Below are positions 41,654-49,612 of a DNA stretch of 64,000 nt, piece after piece. The notes beneath the pieces are model-generated. The model was not told the origin of the DNA. It was given only the letters and a program-made list of their open reading frames with translations, and did not search any database. The position numbers and the translations under genes were made by a program. The DNA is from Enterobacteriaceae bacterium UBA7338 (GTDB taxonomy: Bacteria; Pseudomonadota; Gammaproteobacteria; Enterobacterales; Enterobacteriaceae): assembly GCA_002480085.1 (NCBI GenBank), contig DKPJ01000014.1:186001-250000 (forward strand), read 5' to 3'. Positions within the stretch are counted from its first letter, which is position 1, and the number at the start of each line of letters is the position of its first letter.

Positions 41654-43315
41654 ATGTGTTCAATTTTTGGCGTACTGGATATTAAAACGGATGCAGGTGA
41701 GCTGCGTAAGAAAGCGCTGGAGCTCTCCCGCCTGATGCGCCATCGCGGTCCTGACTGGTCTGGCGTATACGCAAGCGATAAAGCAATTCTGGCCCACGAA
41801 CGTCTCTCCATTGTTGACGTCAACGCTGGCGCACAGCCGCTCTACAACGCCCAAAAAACCCATGCCCTGGCCGTTAACGGTGAAATCTACAACCATCAGG
41901 CTCTGCGCGCCGAGTATGGCGATCGCTACGCCTTCCAGACCGGCTCCGACTGCGAAGTGATCCTCGCGCTGTATCAGGAGAAAGGTCCAGAGTTCCTCGA
42001 TGAGCTGCAGGGCATGTTTGCCTTCGTTCTCTACGATAGTGAAAAAGATGCTTACCTGATTGGCCGTGACCATATCGGTATCATCCCGCTGTACATGGGC
42101 TACGACGAACACGGCAACATGTACGTGGCGTCTGAAATGAAAGCCCTGGTACCGGTCTGCCGCACCATTAAAGAGTTCCCGGCGGGTAGCTACCTGTGGA
42201 GCCAGGACGGTGAGATCCGCAGCTACTACCAGCGCGACTGGTTTGAGTACGACGCGGTTAAAGACAACGTGACCGATAAAGCCGAGCTGCGCCAGGCCCT
42301 GGAAGATGCGGTGAAGACGCACCTGATGTCCGACGTGCCTTACGGCGTGCTGCTCTCCGGTGGTCTCGATTCGTCAATCATCTCCGCCATCACCAAAAAA
42401 TTTGCTGCACGCCGCGTGGAAGATCAGGAGAAATCAGAGGCCTGGTGGCCACAGCTGCACTCTTTCGCCGTGGGCCTGGAGGGCGCACCGGATCTGAAAG
42501 CGGCCCAGGCCGTTGCCGATCATCTCGGTACGGTGCACCACGAGATCCACTTCACCGTGCAGGAAGGCCTGGACGCCATCCGCGATGTGATTTACCACAT
42601 TGAGACCTATGACGTGACCACCATCCGCGCCTCAACGCCGATGTACCTGATGTCGCGTAAGATCAAAGCGATGGGCATCAAGATGGTGCTGTCGGGCGAA
42701 GGTTCAGACGAAGTGTTTGGCGGCTACCTCTACTTCCACAAAGCGCCGGATGCCAAAGAGCTGCATGAAGAGACCGTGCGTAAGCTGCAGGCGCTGCATA
42801 TGTTCGACTGCGCCCGCGCCAACAAAGCGATGTCGGCCTGGGGTGTAGAAGCGCGTGTGCCCTTCCTGGATAAAAACTTCCTCGACGTGGCAATGCGTAT
42901 CAACCCGCAGGATAAGATGTGCGGCAACGGCAAAATGGAAAAACACGTGCTGCGTGAGTGCTTCGAATCCTACCTGCCGGCAAGCGTAGCATGGCGTCAG
43001 AAAGAGCAGTTCTCCGATGGCGTAGGCTACAGCTGGATCGACACCCTGAAAGAGGTGGCGGCACAGCAGGTAACCGACCAGCAGCTGGAAACTGCCAGCT
43101 ACCGCTTCCCGTACAACACGCCGACCTCTAAAGAGGCGTACCTGTACCGTGAAGTGTTTGAAGAGCTGTTCCCGGTTGCCAGCGCAGCCGAGTGCGTGCC
43201 TGGCGGTCCGTCCGTCGCCTGCTCCTCTGCCAAAGCCATTGAGTGGGATGAAGCGTTCAAAACCATGAACGATCCATCAGGCCGTGCGGTAGGCGTTCAC
43301 CAGTCCGCCTACTGA
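41654..43315 (+). CDS. asnB: Asparagine synthetase B (glutamine-hydrolysing)
   Basis: Makes asparagine from aspartate, glutamine and ATP. 553 residues. The N-terminal Met-Cys-Ser-Ile-Phe-Gly exposes the nucleophile Cys after Met removal (glutaminase domain, about 1-200). The synthetase domain has the pyrophosphate loop LLSGGLDSS and SGEGSDEVFGGY. Start with AGAAGG upstream. A terminator follows. Confidence 0.98.
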   Translation: MCSIFGVLDIKTDAGELRKKALELSRLMRHRGPDWSGVYASDKAILAHERLSIVDVNAGAQPLYNAQKTHALAVNGEIYNHQALRAEYGDRYAFQTGSDCEVILALYQEKGPEFLDELQGMFAFVLYDSEKDAYLIGRDHIGIIPLYMGYDEHGNMYVASEMKALVPVCRTIKEFPAGSYLWSQDGEIRSYYQRDWFEYDAVKDNVTDKAELRQALEDAVKTHLMSDVPYGVLLSGGLDSSIISAITKKFAARRVEDQEKSEAWWPQLHSFAVGLEGAPDLKAAQAVADHLGTVHHEIHFTVQEGLDAIRDVIYHIETYDVTTIRASTPMYLMSRKIKAMGIKMVLSGEGSDEVFGGYLYFHKAPDAKELHEETVRKLQALHMFDCARANKAMSAWGVEARVPFLDKNFLDVAMRINPQDKMCGNGKMEKHVLRECFESYLPASVAWRQKEQFSDGVGYSWIDTLKEVAAQQVTDQQLETASYRFPYNTPTSKEAYLYREVFEELFPVASAAECVPGGPSVACSSAKAIEWDEAFKTMNDPSGRAVGVHQSAY

Positions 43316-43338
43316 TAGATAAAGTAGCGTGATAATAG

Positions 43339-43362
43339 CGGGTCCTGCGGGACCCGTTTTTG
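43339..43362 (+). terminator. Rho-independent terminator of asnB
   Basis: CGGGTCC (43339-43345) pairs with GGACCCG (43350-43356) across a four-base loop and is followed by five T residues. Confidence 0.88.
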
Positions 43363-43487
43363 TTGGTATTGATCCTGTTATCTCTCAATTAAAATCAAGA
43401 TATAACCAATAATTGCCGAATTATACGCCAGGCTGTTCGCAACCTAACCAAACAGTCACATTCCGGCAATTTTCGATGAAAAAGGTG

Positions 43488-43516
43488 TTGACGCTGAAAG
43501 GCCCAATACGCATAAT
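43488..43516 (+). promoter_or_regulatory. Promoter of the tRNA operon
   Basis: TTGACG (43488-43493), a 17-base spacer and CATAAT (43511-43516). The GC-rich discriminator GCGCCCCGC that follows is typical of stable-RNA promoters under stringent control. Confidence 0.82.
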
Positions 43517-43556
43517 GCGCCCCGCAACGCCGATAAGGTAACGCGAAAAAAAAGAT

Positions 43557-43633
43557 GGCTACGTAGCTCAGCTGGTTAGAGCACATCACTCATAATGATG
43601 GGGTCACAGGTTCGAATCCCGTCGTAGCCACCA
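43557..43633 (+). tRNA. metT: tRNA-Met (CAT), elongator
   Basis: 77 bases with encoded CCA. Acceptor GGCTACG/CGTAGCC, anticodon CAT at 43591-43593 in CTCATAA, T-loop TTCGAAT. First gene of the array, matching E. coli metT. Confidence 0.96.
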
Positions 43634-43641
43634 TCTTTTTT

Positions 43642-43726
43642 GCGGGAGTGGCGAAATTGGTAGACGCACCAGATTTAGGTTCTGGCGCCGCAAGGTGTGC
43701 GAGTTCAAGTCTCGCCTCCCGCACCA
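43642..43726 (+). tRNA. leuW: tRNA-Leu (TAG)
   Basis: 85 bases with a long variable arm and encoded CCA. Acceptor GCGGGAG/CTCCCGC, anticodon TAG at 43676-43678. Eight bases after the first Met tRNA, as leuW in E. coli. Confidence 0.96.
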
Positions 43727-43748
43727 TTCCCAGTAAGCGTTGCACGGA

Positions 43749-43823
43749 TGGGGTATCGCCAAGCGGTAAGGCACCGGTTTTTGATACCGGCATTCCCTGG
43801 TTCGAATCCAGGTACCCCAGCCA
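43749..43823 (+). tRNA. glnU: tRNA-Gln (TTG)
   Basis: 75 bases with encoded CCA. Acceptor TGGGGTA/TACCCCA, anticodon TTG at 43781-43783. E. coli has two copies here (glnU, glnW); this window has one. Confidence 0.95.
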
Positions 43824-43879
43824 CTTTTTTCGACTCTCGTGTTTAACACGTTTGTCTTGAGTAATTAGCATTACAATTT

Positions 43880-43953
43880 GGCTACTTAGCTCAGCTGGTT
43901 AGAGCACATCACTCATAATGATGGGGTCACAGGTTCGATTCCCGTAGTAGCCA
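43880..43953 (+). tRNA. metU: tRNA-Met (CAT), elongator, without encoded CCA
   Basis: 74 bases ending at the discriminator A; the next three bases are CTC, not CCA. The acceptor stem is GGCTACT/AGTAGCC, so the last pair changed from G-C to T-A in a compensated way relative to the first Met tRNA. The anticodon arm is identical to the first copy. The gene looks functional, but its 3' end would need CCA addition. Confidence 0.92.
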
Positions 43954-44001
43954 CTCTATTCTGATGAGTATCGTTAAGATGCTTATGCAGTAAAAAATTG
44001 T

Positions 44002-44076
44002 TGGGGTATCGCCAAGCGGTAAGGCACTGGATTCTGATTCCAGCATTCCGAGGTTCGAATCCTCGTACCCCAGCCA
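44002..44076 (+). tRNA. glnV: tRNA-Gln (CTG), copy 1
   Basis: 75 bases with encoded CCA; anticodon CTG at 44034-44036. Identical to the next copy. Confidence 0.95.
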
Positions 44077-44114
44077 ATTTCAAAAAGACGTTTGCGCAAG
44101 TGAACGCACCCTGT

Positions 44115-44189
44115 TGGGGTATCGCCAAGCGGTAAGGCACTGGATTCTGATTCCAGCATTCCGAGGTTCGAATCCTCGTACCCCAGCCA
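44115..44189 (+). tRNA. glnX: tRNA-Gln (CTG), copy 2
   Basis: 75 bases with encoded CCA, identical to the preceding tRNA-Gln(CTG). Last gene of the operon before the terminator. Confidence 0.95.
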
Positions 44190-44197
44190 CATAAAAC

Positions 44198-44231
44198 AAA
44201 AAAGCTCGCTTCGGCGGGCTTTTTTGTTTTT
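44198..44231 (+). terminator. Terminator of the tRNA operon
   Basis: AAAAAAGCTCGC, a TTCG loop and GCGGGCTTTTTTG form a strong hairpin with T-run. Its A-run could also end leftward ubiF transcripts. Confidence 0.9.
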
Positions 44232-44275
44232 GTGCTTTGAGCAAAATATTGTGCCGGGCTGCCCCGGCATCGACG

Positions 44276-45451
44276 TTACAGGCCTAGCGCATACTTCAGC
44301 GCCTGCGTTTTCAGCATCCCGGCGCGCTGGGCCGCCATCAGCCCCATATTGCGCAGCACGCGCAGCGGGCCGAGGTTATTGCTAAACCCGGCATAGAAGA
44401 GATCCATGCCGCTCTGCATAATGTAGTTATCCGCCATCCGCCGCGTCTGGTAGCGCTTCAGCACGCGCTGGCTGGCCCACTCCTCGCCCTGGCCGCGGGC
44501 ATTGATCAATACCTCCAGCAGCGCATCTACGTCGCGATAGCCAAGGTTAACCCCCTGCCCCGCCAGCGGGTGGATTGTGTGGGCAGCATCACCCACCAGC
44601 GCCAGTCCCGGCTTCACATACTGCAAGGCGTGGCGGCGGGTCAGCGGGAAGGCTCCGGCAGCAACCGGCGTCACCTTGCCCAGCCGCGCCGGGAAGAACT
44701 TCTCAATCTCTCTTTGCAGCTGCGGCATGGTCAGGGTGCGCAGCTGACGAATGCGCGCCGGGGTGTCGTACCACACCAGCGACGCCCAGCGATCGAACAG
44801 CGGCAGGAAGGCGTGCGGTCCGTGCGGGGTAAACTGCTGCCAGGTGCTGTCACCCGGATCCTTTTCACACTCAACGGTGATAAGCATACAGGACTGCTGG
44901 TACTGCCAGGCGTGAACGCCAATCCCCGCCCACTGCCGCACCTGCGAGTTTGCACCGTCTGCACCAATCACCAGCTTTGCCAGCAGCGTCTCGTCATTGT
45001 CAAATACCAGCTCATGCTGATGGCCGCGACAGTGCATTGCCTTAAGCATCGCCGGGGCGCGCAGCGTTACCTGCGGATGGGCCTCCAGCGCATCCCACAG
45101 CGCGCGCTGCAGCACGTTATTCTCAACCATGTAGCCGAGGTGCGGCAGCTTAAGATCGCTGGCATCAAAGACCACATGGGCGTTCTCCCACTCCCAGGTC
45201 TCCAGCCTGCGCCAGGGGTGGCAGCGCATCGCCAGCACGCTATCCCAGACGCCCAGCCCGCGCAGCAGTGCCACAGATGCGGTGCTTATCGCAGAAATGC
45301 GTACGTCCGGCGCTATACTGGCGTCAAACTCAGGGGGAGCGGCCTGTTCGATCACCGTGACCGCAAAACCATGCTGCGCCAGGCCAAGCGCCAGCGCGCC
45401 GCCGACCATCCCGCCGCCAACTACGGCAACTTCAGTTGGTTGATTTACCAT
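44276..45451 (-). CDS. ubiF: UbiF, 3-demethoxyubiquinol 3-hydroxylase
   Basis: FAD monooxygenase of ubiquinone biosynthesis, hydroxylating the ring before the last O-methylation. 391 residues, as in E. coli. FAD motif VVGGGMVGGALALGLAQHG near the N-terminus, the second motif GADGANSQVR, and GDAAHTIHPLAGQGVNLG near residue 290. The ATG at 45451 is preferred over a TTG two codons earlier because AAGGA lies nine bases before it. Confidence 0.96.
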   Translation of the reverse strand: MVNQPTEVAVVGGGMVGGALALGLAQHGFAVTVIEQAAPPEFDASIAPDVRISAISTASVALLRGLGVWDSVLAMRCHPWRRLETWEWENAHVVFDASDLKLPHLGYMVENNVLQRALWDALEAHPQVTLRAPAMLKAMHCRGHQHELVFDNDETLLAKLVIGADGANSQVRQWAGIGVHAWQYQQSCMLITVECEKDPGDSTWQQFTPHGPHAFLPLFDRWASLVWYDTPARIRQLRTLTMPQLQREIEKFFPARLGKVTPVAAGAFPLTRRHALQYVKPGLALVGDAAHTIHPLAGQGVNLGYRDVDALLEVLINARGQGEEWASQRVLKRYQTRRMADNYIMQSGMDLFYAGFSNNLGPLRVLRNMGLMAAQRAGMLKTQALKYALGL

Positions 45452-45591
45452 GGTCAATTGTCCTTATCTGTAATTCCCTTAAGTTTACAGGATTTTCGAT
45501 TTTATGGGGTCGGGAGATGAACTATGGTCAGCGCCCGACCAAAGGATTACAATACGCGGCCTGAAATTCTCGCGTTTAATAGAGCAAGTCG

Positions 45592-47016
45592 ATGACCAAA
45601 AAACTCCATATTAAAACCTGGGGCTGTCAGATGAACGAGTATGATTCATCGAAGATGGCCGATCTGCTGGATGCCACCCACGGCTATCAGCTGACCGACG
45701 TGGCGGAAGAGGCAGACCTGCTGCTTCTCAACACCTGCTCTATCCGCGAGAAGGCTCAGGAGAAGGTGTTCCATCTGCTTGGGCGTTGGAAGCTCTTGAA
45801 AGAGAAGAACCCGGATCTCATCATTGGCGTCGGCGGCTGCGTGGCCTCCCAGGAGGGCGATCTTATTCGCCAGCGCGCCCGCTGCGTTGATATCGTTTTT
45901 GGGCCGCAGACCCTGCACCGCCTGCCGGAGATGATCAACTCCGTGCGCGGCAACCGCAGCCCGATCGTTGACATCAGCTTCCCGGAGATCGAAAAATTTG
46001 ACCGCCTGCCGGAGCCGCGCGCCGACGGCCCGACCGCCTTCGTCTCTATCATGGAAGGCTGTAACAAATATTGTACCTACTGCGTGGTGCCCTATACCCG
46101 TGGTGAAGAGGTCAGCCGCCCGTGCGACGACATCCTGTTTGAGATCGCCCAGCTGGCGGCGCAGGGCGTGCGTGAAGTTAACCTGCTGGGCCAGAATGTC
46201 AACGCCTGGCGCGGAGAGAACTACGACGGCACCACCGGATCGTTTGCCGAACTGCTGCGCCTGGTGGCCGCCATCGACGGTATCGACCGCATCCGCTTTA
46301 CCACCAGCCACCCCATTGAGTTTACCGACGATATCATCGAGGTTTACCGCGATACGCCGGAGCTGGTGAGCTTCCTGCACCTGCCGGTACAGAGCGGCGC
46401 GGATCGCGTCCTGAACCTGATGGGCCGAACCCATACCGCGCTGGAGTACAAAGCGATTATCCGCAAGCTGCGCGCGGCGCGTCCGGATATCCAGATCAGC
46501 TCCGACTTTATCGTTGGCTTCCCGGGCGAAACCACCCAGGACTTCGAGCAGACCATGAAGCTGATTGCCGAGGTCAACTTTGACGTGAGCTTCAGCTTTA
46601 TCTTCTCTGCCCGTCCAGGCACCCCGGCCGCCGATATGGTCGATGACGTGCCGGAAGCGGATAAGAAGCAGCGCCTCTACATCCTGCAGGAGCGCATCAA
46701 CCAGCAGGCGATGGCCTGGAGCCGCAGAATGATCGGCACCACCCAGCGCATCCTGGTGGAGGGCACCTCCCGCAAGAGCATTATGGAGCTGTCCGGCCGT
46801 ACCGAGAACAACCGCGTGGTAAACTTCGAGGGTACGCCTGATATGATCGGCAAGTTCGTGGACGTTGAGATCACCGATGTCTATACTAATTCATTGCGCG
46901 GTAACGTTGTGCGCACCGAAGCGGAGATGGGCCTGCGCGTAACCGAAACGCCGGAATCGGTCATTGCCCGCACCCGTAAAGAGAACGAACTGGGCGTCGG
47001 TCTCTACCAGCCCTGA
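45592..47016 (+). CDS. miaB: MiaB, tRNA-2-methylthio-N6-dimethylallyladenosine synthase
   Basis: Radical-SAM methylthiotransferase acting on i6A37 of tRNAs that read UNN codons. 474 residues, equal to E. coli. The N-terminal domain holds Cys residues of the auxiliary cluster (TWGCQMNEYDS, LLNTCSIRE, VGGCVAS); the radical-SAM motif is CNKYCTYC; a C-terminal TRAM domain ends the protein. A terminator follows. Confidence 0.98.
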   Translation: MTKKLHIKTWGCQMNEYDSSKMADLLDATHGYQLTDVAEEADLLLLNTCSIREKAQEKVFHLLGRWKLLKEKNPDLIIGVGGCVASQEGDLIRQRARCVDIVFGPQTLHRLPEMINSVRGNRSPIVDISFPEIEKFDRLPEPRADGPTAFVSIMEGCNKYCTYCVVPYTRGEEVSRPCDDILFEIAQLAAQGVREVNLLGQNVNAWRGENYDGTTGSFAELLRLVAAIDGIDRIRFTTSHPIEFTDDIIEVYRDTPELVSFLHLPVQSGADRVLNLMGRTHTALEYKAIIRKLRAARPDIQISSDFIVGFPGETTQDFEQTMKLIAEVNFDVSFSFIFSARPGTPAADMVDDVPEADKKQRLYILQERINQQAMAWSRRMIGTTQRILVEGTSRKSIMELSGRTENNRVVNFEGTPDMIGKFVDVEITDVYTNSLRGNVVRTEAEMGLRVTETPESVIARTRKENELGVGLYQP

Positions 47017-47023
47017 TCCCCCC

Positions 47024-47053
47024 GGCCTGCCCCTCCGGCAGGCCTTGTTTTTT
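47024..47053 (+). terminator. Terminator of miaB
   Basis: GGCCTGCC (47024-47031) and GGCAGGCC (47037-47044) form an eight-base-pair stem, followed by TTGTTTTTT. Confidence 0.85.
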
Positions 47054-47072
47054 CCGCCCATTGCCCCCATAT
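47044..47072 (+). promoter_or_regulatory. Sigma32 (heat-shock) promoter of phoL-ybeY-corC-lnt
   Basis: CTTGTT (47044-47049), 15 bases, CCCCATAT (47065-47072) closely fits the RpoH consensus CTTGAA-N13-15-CCCCATNT. The ybeZYX-lnt operon of E. coli is known to be heat-shock induced. The -35 element overlaps the T-tract of the miaB terminator. Confidence 0.78.
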
Positions 47073-47111
47073 CACAACTCCATCCGGCCAGTCAGGTAAA
47101 AGAGGAATCGA

Positions 47112-48164
47112 TTGAATACTGAAACCCGTGAAATCACCCTTGAACCAGCTGACAATGCCCGTCTGCTGAGTTTATGCGGCCCGTTTGACGACAATATCAA
47201 ACAGCTTGAACGTCGATTGGGCATCGAAATTAACCGCCGCGATAACCACTTTAAACTCACCGGACGCACGATTAGCGTGAACGCCGCCGCCGATATTCTG
47301 CGCAGCCTCTACGTTGATACCGCCCCGATGCGCGGCCAAACCCAGGATATTGAACCCGAGCAGATCCATCTGGCGATCAAAGAGGCCCGCGTGCTTGAGC
47401 AGAGCGCCGAGAGCGTGCCGGAGTATGGCAAAGCGGTCAATATCAAAACCAAGCGCGGCGTAATCAAACCGCGTACGCCAAACCAGGCGCAGTACATCGC
47501 CAATGTTCTCGATCATGACATCACCTTCGGCATTGGGCCAGCCGGGACAGGGAAAACCTACCTCGCCGTCGCCGCCGCGGTCGATGCCCTGGAGCGCCAG
47601 GACGTTCGCCGTATTCTGCTCACCCGTCCGGCGGTAGAGGCCGGAGAGAAGCTCGGCTTCCTGCCAGGCGATCTGAGCCAGAAGGTTGACCCCTATCTGC
47701 GTCCGCTGTACGACGCGCTGTTTGAGATGCTGGGCTTTGAGAAGGTCGAGAAGCTGATGGAGCGTAACGTGATTGAAGTTGCGCCGCTGGCCTACATGCG
47801 CGGCCGTACGCTCAATGACGCCTTTATCATTCTTGATGAGAGCCAGAACACCACCATCGAACAGATGAAGATGTTCCTGACGCGTATCGGCTTTAACTCG
47901 AAAGCGGTGATCACCGGGGATATTACCCAGGTTGACCTGCCGCGCAGCACCAAGTCCGGCCTGCGCCACGCCATTGAAGTGCTGGCAGAGGTCGATGAAA
48001 TTAGCTTTAACTTCTTCCACAGCGAGGACGTGGTACGCCACCCGGTGGTTGCCCGCATCGTGACCGCCTATGAGGCGTGGGAAGAGACAGAGCAGAAACG
48101 TAAAGCCGAGCTGGCCGCCGAGCGTAAGCGCGAAGCCCAGCAGCAGGAGCATGAGCAGAAATGA
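47112..48164 (+). CDS. ybeZ: PhoH-like ATPase YbeZ
   Basis: 350-residue cytoplasmic PhoH-domain protein, partner of YbeY in RNA/ribosome metabolism. Walker A GPAGTGKT, Walker B FIILDESQN and a conserved GEKLGFLPGDLSQKVDPYLRPLYD. The start is TTG at 47112, following AGAGGAA, with the conserved E. coli-type N-terminus. Its end overlaps the ybeY start by four bases. Confidence 0.95.
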   Translation: MNTETREITLEPADNARLLSLCGPFDDNIKQLERRLGIEINRRDNHFKLTGRTISVNAAADILRSLYVDTAPMRGQTQDIEPEQIHLAIKEARVLEQSAESVPEYGKAVNIKTKRGVIKPRTPNQAQYIANVLDHDITFGIGPAGTGKTYLAVAAAVDALERQDVRRILLTRPAVEAGEKLGFLPGDLSQKVDPYLRPLYDALFEMLGFEKVEKLMERNVIEVAPLAYMRGRTLNDAFIILDESQNTTIEQMKMFLTRIGFNSKAVITGDITQVDLPRSTKSGLRHAIEVLAEVDEISFNFFHSEDVVRHPVVARIVTAYEAWEETEQKRKAELAAERKREAQQQEHEQK

Positions 48165-48628
48165 GTTCGGTAATCCTCGATTTACAGCTGGCGTGTGATG
48201 ACGCGAGCGGCCTGCCAGACGAAGCACAGTTTCAGGGCTGGCTGAACGCGGTGATCCCGCAGTTTCAGGAGGAGTCCGAAGTGACCATCCGCCTCGTGGA
48301 TGAGGCGGAGAGCCACGAGCTGAATCTGACCTACCGCGGCAAGGACAAGCCGACTAACGTGCTGTCGTTCCCGTTTGAGGCCCCGCCGGGCATCGAGCTG
48401 CCGCTGCTCGGCGACCTGATTATCTGCCGCCAGGTGGTAGAGCAGGAGGCGAAAGAGCAGGGAAAACCGCTGGAGGCGCACTGGGCGCACATGGTGGTGC
48501 ATGGCAGTCTGCACCTGCTGGGCTACGATCATATTGAAGATGACGAGGCCGAAGAGATGGAGAGCCTGGAAACAGAGATAATGCTTGCTCTGGGCTATGA
48601 GGATCCGTACATTGCCGAGAAGGAGTAG
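48161..48628 (+). CDS. ybeY: YbeY, endoribonuclease for 16S rRNA 3'-end maturation
   Basis: 155-residue zinc-dependent single-strand endoribonuclease also involved in 70S quality control. The zinc-binding motif HMVVHGSLHLLGYDH (H-x3-H-x5-H) is intact, as is NVLSFPFE. Coupled to ybeZ by an ATGA overlap. Confidence 0.97.
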   Translation: MSSVILDLQLACDDASGLPDEAQFQGWLNAVIPQFQEESEVTIRLVDEAESHELNLTYRGKDKPTNVLSFPFEAPPGIELPLLGDLIICRQVVEQEAKEQGKPLEAHWAHMVVHGSLHLLGYDHIEDDEAEEMESLETEIMLALGYEDPYIAEKE

Positions 48629-48708
48629 CCTGGCTGCTCCTGAACCGTCTGGCGCTGAATTTGCGCGCCGGACAACACATTTATCAACATGAGAACCCAT
48701 ACGACGCC

Positions 48709-49590
48709 ATGAGCGACGACAATTCACACAGTAGCGACCCACTTAACAGCAGCAAAAAGGGATTCTTCTCTCTCTTACTGAGCCAGCTCTTTCACGGCGA
48801 ACCAAAGAACCGTGACGAACTTCTGGCGCTTATCCGCGACTCCGGGCAGAACGAGCTTATCGATGAAGATACGCGCGACATGCTGGAAGGGGTAATGGAT
48901 ATTGCCGACCAGCGCGTTCGCGACATCATGATCCCCCGCTCGCAGATGATCACCCTGAAACGTAACCAGACGCTGGATGAGTGTCTCGATGTGATTATCG
49001 AGTCCGCCCACTCCCGCTTCCCGGTGATCAGCGAAGATAAAGATCATATCGAAGGGATTTTGATGGCCAAGGATCTGCTGCCCTTTATGCGCAGCGATGC
49101 CGAAGCCTTCAGCATGGAGAAAGTGCTCCGTCCGGCGGTTGTCGTCCCGGAGAGCAAACGGGTTGACCGGATGCTGAAAGAGTTCCGCTCACAGCGCTAC
49201 CATATGGCGATCGTTATTGATGAGTTTGGCGGCGTCTCGGGCCTCGTGACCATCGAAGATATTCTTGAGCTTATCGTCGGTGAAATTGAAGATGAGTACG
49301 ACGAAGAGGAAGATATCGATTTCCGCCAGCTGAGCCGTCACACCTGGACGGTACGCGCCCTGGCCTCCATTGAAGACTTCAATGAGTCCTTTGGGACCCA
49401 CTTCAGCGATGAAGAGGTGGACACCATCGGCGGGCTGGTGATGCAGGCCTTTGGCCATCTGCCGGCGCGGGGCGAATCCATCGACATCGATGGTTACCAG
49501 TTCAAGGTCGCCATGGCCGACAGCCGTCGTATTATTCAGGTTCACGTAAAAATGCCAGAAGACGCAGCGCAGCCTAAACTGGACGAGTAA
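48709..49590 (+). CDS. corC: CorC (YbeX), CBS-domain protein
   Basis: 293 residues: short acidic N-terminus, two CBS domains (about 70-190) and a C-terminal CorC/HlyC transporter-associated domain with DTIGGLVMQAFGHLPARGE. Historically linked to cobalt/magnesium efflux with CorA, and more recently to ribosome function with its operon partners. The start at 48709 (Met-Ser-Asp-Asp-Asn) is the conserved one. Confidence 0.96.
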   Translation: MSDDNSHSSDPLNSSKKGFFSLLLSQLFHGEPKNRDELLALIRDSGQNELIDEDTRDMLEGVMDIADQRVRDIMIPRSQMITLKRNQTLDECLDVIIESAHSRFPVISEDKDHIEGILMAKDLLPFMRSDAEAFSMEKVLRPAVVVPESKRVDRMLKEFRSQRYHMAIVIDEFGGVSGLVTIEDILELIVGEIEDEYDEEEDIDFRQLSRHTWTVRALASIEDFNESFGTHFSDEEVDTIGGLVMQAFGHLPARGESIDIDGYQFKVAMADSRRIIQVHVKMPEDAAQPKLDE

Positions 49591-49612
49591 TTCACCTGGA
49601 CGAGTAATGTAA

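Noticed and set aside
43590..44270. Several short open frames over the tRNA cluster
   Set aside because: They are readings through tRNA genes and share tRNA-derived peptide patterns; the DNA is fully explained by six tRNAs and a terminator.
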